A DNA stretch of 21,049 nucleotides from Gymnopilus junonius (lineage: Eukaryota > Basidiomycota > Agaricomycetes > Agaricales > Galerinaceae): NCBI GenBank assembly GCA_015501075.1, contig JADNYJ010000543.1:1-21049 (forward strand). Reading direction: 5' to 3'. Below, in pieces: positions 9,955 to 20,791 of this stretch. The position numbers and the translations under genes were made by a program. Every line of letters starts with the position of its first letter. The stretch's first letter is position 1. Under the pieces are notes generated by a model. The model made no database searches. It was not told the origin of the DNA and saw nothing but the letters and a program-made list of their open reading frames with translations.

Positions 9955-10015
9955 GTCCTGGGGATTCCAGGGGATTCCCGGGGATTCCCATGGGAATACC
10001 AGGGGGATGCATAAG
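9955..10015 (-). repeat. Right terminal inverted repeat of the KDZ unit
   Basis: This is the reverse complement of the left repeat with 12 mismatches over 61 positions. It contains the palindrome attcccatgggaat (9984-9997), whose centre is AT where the left copy has TA. Together with the left copy it encloses the transposase and accessory gene. The interval 9847-9954 is A/T-rich 3' sequence of the transposase without other features. Confidence 0.65.
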
Positions 10016-10175
10016 TACTGGTATTTACGCCGTGTAAGTAACGGTGCACTGGGCCGGATGTCATAGTATGCATGTGACATAATTTGATTCCGCGTTGAAC
10101 CTGTTTCCAACTTTATCAACGTTGCAATATAACCTCTTCCTTTGCTTCCTGTCTGTTATCTGCCTAGCCGGTAAC

Positions 10176-12253
10176 ATGCCGCCAACCCCGTCTCTAGCTG
10201 GTCCTCCTTCCCCTAGTAAACAAATATCAGGACTCCCGAACTATGCTTCACCGTCATATCATCACGACGTGCATATGGAAACCGCCAAAGGATTGACCTC
10301 TATTCAAAGCTACGGCGACATCCGCATGGCCACGGCGAGAGGAAATCATCTCAATGACGACATCAGGATGGAAACGGCTAGGGGTGGTACCACGATCAAG
10401 CAAAACGGATTCCAAGTTTGGGAACGCGGGTTGTTAGAAAGTAGTGAAGTGAAGCGGAAGTCGACGGTGGCACAGCTTTGTACGATCCAACGACCTATCG
10501 TCAGATCATTGCTAAAACGCTTTAATTTGCAGACTTTTTGGATTACTACTTTCAGACGTTAGCATACATAGCTACGCGGAAAGAGCGCCGTGCAAAGTTT
10601 GACCAAGACACTGCTTCTCGTATTTTGAAAGGTGCCGAATACTCGAAGGAATTCAAATCGTATTGCGGGCGTGAACGAGTTATCTTGCGAAGGCGTAGAA
10701 CGAAACTCAAAGTCGATCAGTTCCATATTATCGCCCAAGTGGGACAAGGCGGTTACGGGGAGGTCTTCTTAGCTAGAAAGCAGGAATCGGGTGAAGTTTG
10801 CGCACTCAAGAAAATGAGGAAACGAACGCTATTCAAAATGGATGAGGCAAGCATTTTCTACTTCTTGAAATTGAAACGTCTTCTAAGGTCGTCCATAGAT
10901 TCGACATGTACTCGTTGAACGGGATATTCTGACGGCCACGAAAACGCCGTGGTTGGTTCGCTTGCTGTACGCCTTCCAGGACCCGGAGCATGTCTATCTC
11001 GCAATGGAATATGTCCCCGGTGGCGACTTTCGTACTCTCCTTAATAATTCGGGCGTTCTGAAAGAGGAACATGCGAGATTTTATATCAGTGAAATGTTCG
11101 CCGCTATAAACGAGCTTCATAAACTCGGTTACATTCATCGTGATCTGAAACCAGAAGTATGAATAAATTTCAGTTGGCATAAGCCTCTTTTACTAATCTA
11201 GACCTAGAATTTCCTCGTGGATGGTACTGGCCATGTTAAATTGACTGATTTCGGACTGGCTACCGGGGCCTTGAACCCTAAACGCATAGAATCATTGAAA
11301 GTTAAGGTATGTTTTTTCTATCTGTTCGAGGTCATAGAAGTGAAGAGACACTTTTACAGCTGGACAAGGTCAAAGACAATCAAGTTATTCACCGTTCTAC
11401 TATCGAACGTCGATCCATTTATCGGTCTATCCGTAATGAAGACCCACGCTATGCAGATTCCATTGTCGGGTCCCCAGACTATATGGTATGGTTACATTTG
11501 AGTTGCATGTAAAGACATTAATGCTCCGAAAGGCCCCAGAGGTCTTACGAGGTAAACCATATACGTACTCGGTCGACTTCTGGTCCCTTGGCTGTATACT
11601 CTTCGAGTTTTTGGCCGGCTTCCCTCCTTTCAGTGGCAGCACACCTGAGGAAACGTGGACAAACCTCAAGAACTGGACCAAAGTCCTTCGTCGACCAGAA
11701 TATGACAAACCAGAGGATCTCATCTTCAATTTAAGTGATGTAGCATGGGATGCTGTAACTCGGTTTGTTACTTTATCTACTACCAATCCGCCGACACCGT
11801 CCATGACCTTTTAACTTCCATTTACATAGCCTGATCGCCCATGCCAGTGTACGGTACTCCGCCTTATCTCAGGTCACCACGCATCCATTTTTCAAAACCG
11901 TAAAATGGGACGACCTCCGCTCTGTCCGCGCTCCCTTCGTCCCTGCATTGGACTCCGAGATTGACACAGGCTATTATGATGATTTCTCATCCCCGGACGA
12001 CATGGCGAAGTATGCAGAGGTAAAAGAAAAGCAGATGAACATCGAGCGGGTCAAGGACAAGGACGAATCTTTTGGAAGAGGGGTATGGGTTGGATTCACT
12101 TTTGGTAAGAATGGTCCCGGAACGAAGGCCCTGTCCTTGGTGGATATGACGATGGTGCATTGGTTACTATATTCTAATTTTTCTCTCCTACTGGTTCTCT
12201 TCCGCGCAAAAAAATACCCTAATCACTTGCAGTATACCAATTCCAATCGCTAG
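10176..12253 (+). CDS. DBF2: NDR-family serine/threonine kinase, Dbf2/Sid2 type
   Basis: Dbf2/Sid2 kinases act with a Mob1 partner at the end of the mitotic exit/septation network. Exons: 10176-10479, 10533-10846, 10899-11156, 11208-11306, 11360-11485, 11533-11762, 11830-12154, 12233-12253, giving 558 residues in an unbroken frame. Residues 102-160 form the N-terminal regulatory region (YFLDYYFQTLAYIATRKERR) expected to bind Mob. The kinase domain shows GQGGYGEV (172-179), Lys194 in CALKK, HRDLKPEN (286-293), DFG (306-308), the NDR-type insert before the activation segment with DSIVGSPDYMAPE (358-370), and a C-terminal hydrophobic motif WVGFTF (530-535). Intron 2 (10847-10898) has a GC-AG donor; skipping any other choice, it joins DE to IRHVLVERD exactly. 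The last intron (12155-12232) is 78 nt and open, so retention would add 26 residues. All key residues are intact. The KDZ unit ends 160 bp upstream of the ATG. A closely related NDR kinase (Cbk1/Orb6) is the alternative. Confidence 0.88.
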
Positions 12254-12708
12254 TAAGATACCTTGTAAACAGTAGTTCTATGTCGAAAGTTCCCAGATCG
12301 TCCTCTTAAGTATTCTTAGGAGGGATTGTTGAAGTAGTAACAAATTCTGCAGGATCTGCTGCTGTACCACAGTCCAGATAATGCATCAAGCGACGCCCAT
12401 AATCATGATTCACAGGATAGAAATGCGCGCCAGATATTCATTAATATGGGGAGGGATATATTAATGGCTACCATTAATGAAAGAATAGTCTAAGTATCTC
12501 GACGATTGAGGAATACTAATGAGAGTCCTTGAGAAATTGTCCAATTCAACACAGAGTCGAATACTGTGCATATACGGTTGGCTATACGGTGATCGAGCAT
12601 GCAAAATCGTTATAAGGCAAGGGCCTTCATGCCGTCGATGTGAGCGTGAGTGATGTCAAGGGGTTGGTGGTGAAAGGGCAGGCCTTAGTTCAGTAGTCGT
12701 GCGTAAAA
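12254..12708. other. Convergent intergenic region, nothing recognised
   Basis: These 455 bases lie between the 3' end of the kinase and the 3' end of the minus-strand gene. They are A/T-rich with scattered ttaatg repeats near 12440-12480 and presumably hold both polyadenylation regions. I see no ORF, RNA gene or repeat that I can support. Confidence 0.6.
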
Positions 12709-13699
12709 TTAACATTTACCAGCGGTGGGCATTTTCCTGATGATCCTTTTGGTCGCTGCGTTTACCCAAGACTTCCGTGCGTACTTGGAAAAGGAGGTTC
12801 AGGATTGGAGAATGGTGATAATGCAAACAGAGCTGTACCTTGGGGCGTTTTTCAAGAGTGGCGCCAAGATCGACATCGGAAACCTTTGACTTGCGCTTGA
12901 TACTCGCATTTGAGTTCAAATGAGACTGGATATTGTAAGTGCTATGCTGAAGTAAGTGTTCAGCAGTTGGGTAAAAAAATCATAGTGGAAAAAGACTCAC
13001 TGGAGTTGCAGGCCCGCTGGAGGTGCTTGAAGAGGAAGAGCCTGAACTGAGATAAGAAGACCAACTGAAGCGGTCAACGTCAACCGGAACATCCAAGCCC
13101 TGGCTATGTTTGTCGCTGACGCTGCCAGCGAATGGTCTTCTGACATTCCTTTCCAACGATGCACGCTCAGCCTCTGAAACTGAAATAAAAGGGAGGGCCT
13201 TGACGTCTTCAAAGTCCGAAGAGAATGAGATCCCCTCCTCCTCCACAATCCCTTCATCGACACCGATGTCTATAGTTGTCACCGCCCAGCGCGAAGTTGG
13301 TACTTCCTTCAATGAAGCGGGTGTGTTCAGCACAATGTCAGTATACACAGACGCGGAGGAAAGCATTATCTCTTGGTCAGCGCCCTGAGGTATCTCGCAT
13401 ATCAGGATGGGGCGCGCTCTAGAGACTTCTTGAGGAAGAGGAGTAACAAGCTCGATTATAGGAAGCGGAACCGAACTGATTTGCCTCTGATCAAGCTTAA
13501 GAGCTGCCTCGATGCTCACGCGGAGCCTGAGAGATCGAGCGCGCTTGCGGGCATGGTAAGTTGGACGAAGGGAGTGGCGAAGGGCTTTAGCGACTTTGGA
13601 GTAGTGTTCGTTGGCTCGACGAACGATGCAGAGGAGGTCATGGATGTAAGGACGGGTAGGCTCTTGGGATGGAGTGGTATTGGAAGGAGAGGAGGACAT
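12709..13699 (-). CDS. Hypothetical Ser-rich protein (286 residues, three exons)
   Basis: Not recognised. The proposed exons on the minus strand are 13699-13001, 12925-12839 and 12783-12709, joined by phase-0 introns 12926-13000 (gtgagt to ccag) and 12784-12838 (gtacag to caag), giving 286 residues with TAA at 12709-12711. The start at 13699 was chosen because it begins a hydrophilic sequence (MSSSPSNTTPSQEPTR); the same frame is open upstream but reads like untranslated leader. Residues 20-60 are basic and helical-looking (RRANEHYSKVAKALRHSL, ARKRARSLRLRV). The middle is acidic, around 205-220 is Ser-rich, and the C-terminus is strongly basic (KRKSK, RKSWVNAATKRIIRK). The basic ends suggest a nuclear or nucleic-acid-binding protein, but that is a guess. 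It is divergent from RPA12 across about 600 bp. Confidence 0.65.
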
Positions 13700-14295
13700 G
13701 TCGATAACTGATGAGTGATTGAAAGCAATAAAAAGAACGAAGTGAGACGAGAGCGAGCTATGTAGGCGGCAGGATAAGAAAGATCGAATCGTCGTTGTAG
13801 GAGTCGTAGATCGTGTTCGTGAAAGCACGCACTGCGTGTAGGTATTGGGGAGGAACAAAAAAGAGGGCAAGAAAAGAGCAGCAAGCTCGGGTTCTGGGGA
13901 GTCATCTTTGGCTCAAGGGGCAGATTATATGTCACTGAAAGGATGGACCCACAAACGGGCTTGAAGAGGAAGTCCACTCGGATAACACAAAAGAACGAGG
14001 ATCGATCAGGGGAAGCACATGGATTGACCTCTATTGTTGATAGATGGGGAGCGAAAAAAGAACAAGGCTCTGGTGACGAGGGCGCTAATCGTATAGGTTT
14101 TCCTTGTACTTTTTGTCTCCACAACCTTAGATACTGCCTTCCATTTTGAGAAATGCTTTTGTTTTTCGGTGTCCACGTGACATGCAGAAGCGCGAAATTT
14201 CCAATCGGTCCAACTCTTCTGCGACAAGGCGACACACACACATCGCTGAAGGGTGGAATTTCAAATCTATTGATAAAACGACAATTGAAAGGTCA
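13700..14295. promoter_or_regulatory. Divergent intergenic region upstream of the hypothetical gene and RPA12
   Basis: Both flanking genes point away from this 596-bp stretch, so it must contain both promoters. No canonical TATA box at a convincing distance was seen. Open frames on both strands here (for example 13516-14241 minus) have no recognisable content. Confidence 0.5.
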
Positions 14296-14957
14296 ATGTC
14301 TTTCAACGCCCACAAAGTAGGTCAGCAGGGTGTCCTTGATTTGTTTTCAGAAAAGTTCTCACTTGTTTTATCAGGTTCCCTCTTGTTCTGCCCCGATTGC
14401 GGAACACTGCTTTCGCTCCCTAAGGACGGAGAGACGTTCGTGGCATGCGATCAGTGCGGACGTGAAGAGCCAGCGAGTTGTAAGTGGCATCGATTCTCCT
14501 GAAATGTGATATGCACAAGTTGACGGTTGGCCCTTGTTACGCTTCATTCAGCATATGAGAACGTCATTATCACGACGCGGTCAGCACCTGAAGCATTCCC
14601 GTCAGCATTGAGGCAAAAACGAAAAATCCAGACGAAACTTCACGAAACAGGGGATCAAGGCACTCTGGTGAGTCGCGACTTTTCATCTGCTCGGAAAAGG
14701 ATGAGTGATTTATGATGGAGGTGTCTGAAAAATGCCCGGCTTGCGGGCACCTGGAGGCGTATTCGAAAGTGATGCAGGTACGCGTGTGTGATGCTGAACA
14801 GGAAAGAGATATAAATGACTGTGATTGCAGCTACGGAGTGCGGACGAGGGATCGACGGTATTCTACAACGTATGGAGTTACTATCTTTGGGGATGGCGTG
14901 CTGACTGGGTATATGCAGTGTGCATCATGCAAACACGGATGGCGGGTAAACAACTAG
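14296..14957 (+). CDS. RPA12: RNA polymerase I subunit Rpa12 (A12.2), TFIIS-like zinc ribbon protein
   Basis: A small Pol I subunit in the nucleolus that supports RNA cleavage, proofreading and termination of rRNA transcription. Exons: 14296-14479, 14552-14667, 14721-14777, 14831-14869, 14919-14957, giving 144 residues. The N-terminal zinc ribbon has GSLLFCPDCG and CDQCG. The linker (SYENVIITTRSAPEAFPSAL) is typical of the family. The C-terminal TFIIS-like ribbon has CPACGHLEAY, then QLRSADEGSTVFYN with the acidic DE pair placed in the polymerase active site by analogy with TFIIS, and CASCKHGWRVNN at the end. All eight zinc-binding Cys are present. Yeast Rpa12 is 125 residues. Removing a possible extra intron at 14321-14374 would join MSFNAHKVG to SLLFC and give 126 residues, matching the family better, though its donor (gtcagc) is weak. 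Reads cleanly with no frameshift. Confidence 0.93.
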
Positions 14958-16191
<1,234 letters not shown>

Positions 16192-18713
16192 ATGTTATCA
16201 GCAGAGACGTTTGCACTAGTTGTGATATGTCTACCCACAACGCGTCCAATCTATTCTTCTTTTTGCTGGCTTCCATTCTCCTCTCGACATGTTATGCTAT
16301 TCATAATCTACTTCGTGAGGCCCCCCAGGTTGTTTTGCGACTCCCTCTTTCAACCAATCATAGACTTGCACTCTTCCGTCTCTTTTTAAGTAATGTAGTG
16401 GCCCATGCTTGCGAATGTCGTCTTATCACCTAGCTGGGTGATTTACTTTCTTGATAAGTGGTGTACTTTATCCCTAGTTTCATCGACTGGTTTTCTCATG
16501 CCTCTTACGAGTAATAAACGATTTTGCAACGCGTATTCATGCAAGCCTTGAGGATGGTATGCCGCAACTTTTGGATGATCAGAAATTCATCTGCTAAAGA
16601 GTTTTGACATTCCACAGAAGTCATATATCAAGCTCTATCAGCTATCTGAAGTTGTGCTGTGGGCCTTCTGATACAAAAAGGCCCAATTCTTTTTGATCTC
16701 TTGTCTAAAATTATGCATTTGCCTGGGCGAAGCTTGCATTCTAGGACTTGGGCATTCTATTACTAGATTAGAGGTACCGCGAATCTGAGTCGACAAGCAG
16801 GCTAGAATGTTCTCGCTTTCTTGCCTAAGAAAAGTTTTTAAAAAAAGACGCAGATTTGCCTGTCGTCCGGGAGTGTCGGGAGATTCGTTTCTCACATCCA
16901 TAATAATAATAAAGAACGCGGAGACATGTACAGGAGACATGTACTGTGTAATTAACTTTTGGTAACCAATTTGGCATGAGAAGAATGTCCGAAGAGATGA
17001 TTTCCAAAAGGTACCAGAAGTATTAATATTTAACAAGACGTTTGGTTGTGTTCTTGAGGTCATTTTCTGACAAGAGGCACAAGGCTATAACAACTAACAG
17101 CCAGCCTTCGTATTGGGCCTTCGTATCGACCAAAATATTCCCGTCACAAAGAGAGGAAGTTGATTATTTGAAGCGTCGAAGAGCTTCAAGCCCGTCGGAA
17201 CTCGGAAGGAAGTCCATAAAACGGTCAGGCAAAAAAAAAATCCAAAGACAAGAAGGATCGTCTGATCACAAGGGCTTCTCGACGTTCAGATGAGTAGTTG
17301 ATTCGCGCATCTGGGCAATCCAGGGACAAACATAGAAAGGACACCTTGGTGAGCTATGTGGCTGATTTGAACCTATTCTGCTGCTATATGTGATAATACA
17401 TAGCAGAATAATTGGTTAATAGTGATATCGACCAATTGTTCTGACAGACAATATCATACCATCTAGATACGTATGTAGGGAGCTACCCTGAGCACATAGC
17501 TGTCATGTTTTTCTGAACGAGATTCCGTACGAGCCCCATACTTAAGTACATTGGAGCTGAGAGACTGAAAAATCAAGCCATGAGGACATATAAGAATGGG
17601 ACCCCTTCTGTAATTTTGTGCCCGGTGCTCTGTAGGTATCAAGCATCATAGATAACGGCGACCGCCAGCAGAAAACAAGGATAATTGAGACGTATAAAGC
17701 TGATGCAGGTAGCACATGGCCCTCAGCCAAATTTCGATAGCTTGATGTTGATAACAGAGCGACAGGGACCTCTTCTACAGAGCCACAAATAGTATGTGAA
17801 CACGTATATGACATCGTTTGCCAGGAAAAAGTTGAACGGAATCTGGGCGTAAAGTAAGTAGTCGGTTGACAGAACCAAAAAAGAAAAGAAAAACCGTGTG
17901 AAGACGCCGAAGAGCCACCTCTCGTCCGGACAAGTCCGACTAAAGCTTCCACTGGCTTCACCGCACCACCATGGTCTTGTGCCTTATTTTTGCAAAACTG
18001 GAAGCGAAATCCGGGGGCATCTGATTCTGTATAGTGAACATTGCTATTGCGGCCATAAGTTTGACAATAGTCCTGCAGATATCGCTTGGTCATTCGAACC
18101 CCGGAACAGCTACTGGATTTCGGCTTCTACCTTACTACCTCATGCTCTGCATCCGCATAGCTGAATGAACATGTACTGAAGGAATAATCCGGACCAGGTC
18201 CTCCGCTCCCTGGCCATTTCTGTTGATTTCAGCAAAGTCAGCTACGTCTACAAGCTCAGGGAATATCTTATGTTGGTTGACATAGGGTGCCTGTACAACT
18301 TGAATCTGGTACGTCCTAGTACGGTGTTTTAAATCTTGGAAGCTCAAATCATAATTTAATTTAAAAAGGTTCGAGTCCAAAGAATACCGGTCTCCGAGTG
18401 CATGCATGCTGGATCAATATAAGAGGACGCTTTTGTGATTATTGCGTTCAAATGGGCATGCGTCTTAAAATATGGTTACGTGCACGCTTCCATCTTCTTC
18501 GGATAACGCGTCTTGCTCGAAATTAGTAACAAGGCCACGAGGTCTGCGGGGTGAAGAATCGACGATGTGATCTCGTTCCTCCATGATAGTCGAGGTCGAG
18601 AAGCAGTCAGCTGCTCCGATGTTCCAGAAATACCTTGAATCAACATGCCTTAAGATAGTGCCCCAGGTCCTTTCTTTCCCCCCGAAATCCGCTTCGCCCT
18701 CTATTTAACAACC
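16192..18713. other. 2.5-kb region without a supportable gene
   Basis: After the YOP1 stop the sequence is about balanced in base composition and rich in stops. The longest open frames (16638-17063 minus, 17542-18093 minus, 18135-18407 minus) show no domain, no conserved-looking motif and no flanking splice pattern that extends them. It contains the 3' end of YOP1, two adjacent hairpins near 17374-17437 and, at its right end, the promoter of the UNC93-like gene (C-rich leader ctttctttccccccg before the ATG at 18714). A noncoding RNA or a fast-evolving small gene cannot be excluded. Confidence 0.5.
17374..17437. repeat. Two adjacent hairpin-forming inverted repeats
   Basis: Stem 1 pairs tattctgct (17374-17382) with agcagaata (17402-17410) around a 19-nt loop. 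Stem 2 pairs aattggt (17410-17416) with accaatt (17431-17437) around a 14-nt loop. They abut directly. No poly-T or coding context suggests a function; it could be chance or a remnant of a small inverted-repeat element. Confidence 0.5.
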
Positions 18714-20791
18714 ATGACGGACGTGCAGAGAAAGGTTCTGGTTACAACAGCGGAAGCAGCGACGATGGATCCCAACATCGATCCGCTGTGTTCGAGCGAC
18801 CGACTGGGATTAAAGGTGTCTATTACCACCCTATCACACAGGTCGTAATGTTAGGATTCGTGTGCTTCATGGGTCCAGGTATGTTATTATCGGGCTTTTT
18901 TTAGGAAGGTACCCAAAGGAGGATTTTACTAGGGCTGTTCAATGCCCTTAACGGCTTGGGAGGAGGGGGCCAGCTCGACAGCACGACCAGCGCAAATGCC
19001 AACGCTACTCTCTATGCGACATTCGCATTTGGAGCGTTCTTTTCGGGGTATTTCAGAATAATTGATTTAGCCCTCCAATGTCCTTATATTTACTCGTAGC
19101 TCTATCAACAACAAACTGGGTGCTCGTCTTACGCTTCTCCTCGGAATTACCGGCTATTCACTCTACATTGGAGCTTATCTGTCAGTCGCATCCGCCTCGT
19201 CCGTTTTAAATCCAGTCGTTAATTTCAACAATAGGGCATTAAACATTCATCCTCATGCAGGTGCTTTCCTCATTACTGCGGGCGCCATTCTCGGTATCTG
19301 TGCAGGGCTGCTTTGGACTGCTCAAGGATCTTTGATGCTGGCCTATGCAACTGAAGACCAGAAGGGCAAGTTCATCGGTATCTTCTGGGCTATCTTCAAT
19401 CTCGGAGCTGTTGTTGGAGCTGCTGTCCCTCTTGGACAGAACTTCCACTCCACCGTGCGTTTTGCTTTCTTCATGCACGTTTATGCATAAATTAATCATA
19501 CCTCCACGCAGGCAAACTCTGGTAAGTCTGTCATCACTGATCGAGTACAAATTTCATTTTCACTAAATCAACACACAAGTCGGAAATGGAACATATGTAA
19601 GTCAAGTCACAATGTGTTCACACACCTCTGCTTAAGATGGCCCTTAGATTGGTTTCCTTGTCCTGACTCTTCTCGGCGTGACCATTCCTTTTATGATGGC
19701 TGATCCAGCGAAGGTCGTTCGAACCGACGGTACCAAAGTGATCGTTCCCCGACACCCCACCTGGAAAGTCGAGATTTATGGGCTTTGGGTGACGCTGGTC
19801 ACGGATCCTATGGTTATCCTGCTGTTCCCCATGTTCTTGGCCTCAAATTGGTTCTACACATGGCGTAAGCCCAGTTCGTTGAATACCACTGGCAAAAGTT
19901 GTTGAACTTCGCTTTCTTCAGAATTTAACGATTATAACGACGCGCTGTTCAATATCCGGGCTCGTGCTTTGAACAACCTTGTTTATTGGTTGTCGCAGAT
20001 CATTGGCTCCATTTCCATTGGGGCCTTACTTGACCAGAAGTCTATCTCCCGTCGGATGCGCGCCTTTTCCGGCTGGACCATTCTTTTCGCCATGGTCTTC
20101 ATTGTCCATATCTGGGCCTTTTTTTACCAAAAGTTCGTTCTGTTTATCCGTCTATTGAAGTGGAACTAAAGCAAACTTTTCAGGCAATATACAAGGGAAT
20201 CTACCCTCCTGATTCTTCGAAGATGGATATCTTTGACCATGGTTATGTCCCAAGAATCTGGTTGTTCATTTTTGTGGTCTCCTTGACGCTATGTGGCAAA
20301 CTACCGCTTATTGGATCATGGGTGCCATGTCAAATGACCCAGCCAAACTCGCCCATTTTGCTGGATTCTGTGATTACATCTTGTCATCTCGCGTGACGAT
20401 GCCCACCCTGACTAAAACCTCATACAGACAAGTCAATACAGTCAGCTGGTGGAGCCGGTGCATGGAGAGCAGACGCAGTCAAGACACCGTAAGTGACAAA
20501 CGGCTAATCTCTGCTTTAGTGTTGACATATAGGCTCAAAGGTACATGAACATGTTCATCTCAACTTGGGTACTTCTTGTAGCTGGTTTAGTCTTCGCCCT
20601 TCCCATGATCTACTTACGTGTCAAGAACCACACCGACCTTGCAGACGAAACCTTGTATGACTGCGCTTTCCCCTGATTAAATCGCCTTTACTAATCTGTT
20701 GTTAAGGATGCGTATGGACGATTCCGGCAATATCCTCGATACTTCGCAGGCTCAGCATAGAGTGGAAGGGAAGGAGAAGGAAGAGAAGTGA
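18714..20791 (+). CDS. UNC93-like multi-pass transporter (MFS-type), 12 exons, frame interrupted
   Basis: Fungal UNC93-like membrane proteins are MFS-related; the substrate is unknown. Exons: 18714-18878, 18933-19047, 19100-19180, 19235-19454, 19512-19521, 19580-19596, 19648-19864, 19922-20132, 20184-20369, 20428-20488, 20541-20654, 20707-20791. Conserved blocks: YYHPITQVVMLGFVCFMGPG, LFNALNGLGGGGQ, SGSINNKLGARLTLLLGITG, GICAGLLWTAQGSLMLAYA, FIGIFWAIFNLGAVVGA, VTDPMVILLFPMFLASNWFY, FNIRARALNNLVYWLSQIIG, MWQTTAYWIMGAMSND and FISTWVLLVAGLVFALPMIY. There are about ten to twelve hydrophobic segments and a charged C-terminal tail (EGKEKEEK). Three one-base gaps break the frame: near 18719 (GG), 20204 (CCC) and 20269 (TTTTT). 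Adding them gives 1485 nt, 494 residues, open throughout. Exons 5 and 6 are only 10 and 17 nt. Confidence 0.87.

Larger units (their letters stand above)
4515..10015 (+). mobile_element. KDZ-type DNA transposon unit with terminal inverted repeats (decayed)
   Basis: The boundaries are inferred from 61-bp imperfect inverted repeats (49 of 61 matches by eye) at 4515-4575 and 9955-10015. Inside, all on the plus strand, are a decayed accessory multi-exon gene (about 4966-7473) and a KDZ transposase (7540-9846). KDZ elements (Kyakuja-Dileera-Zisupton) are known to have expanded in Agaricomycetes and to encode transposases with cysteine-cluster (CxC) domains. I could not find a convincing target-site duplication: flanks ggcgaggt and tactggta do not match. 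The ends may therefore be eroded or slightly misplaced. The 390 bp from 4576 to 4965 hold no ORF that I can support; they contain further GC-rich near-palindromes (cagtcccggggacc near 4652, gcatccccgggc near 4793) and would be the leader of the accessory gene. Confidence 0.62.

Noticed and set aside
4505..10025. 8-bp target duplication for the KDZ unit
   Set aside because: Flanking 8-mers (ggcgaggt and tactggta) do not match, nor do shifts of a few bases; none is claimed.
13516..14241. 241-codon minus-strand open frame upstream of the hypothetical gene
   Set aside because: It overlaps the supported exon in another frame and shows no recognisable domain; it looks like promoter and leader sequence.
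17542..18093. 183-codon minus-strand open frame
   Set aside because: Composition is unlike the neighbouring proteins, no motif is recognised and no splice signals extend it, so chance is the better explanation.
18135..18407. 90-codon minus-strand open frame (contains QVVQAPYVNQHK)
   Set aside because: Reads somewhat protein-like but has no recognisable family, no supporting exons and no promoter context; too weak to annotate.
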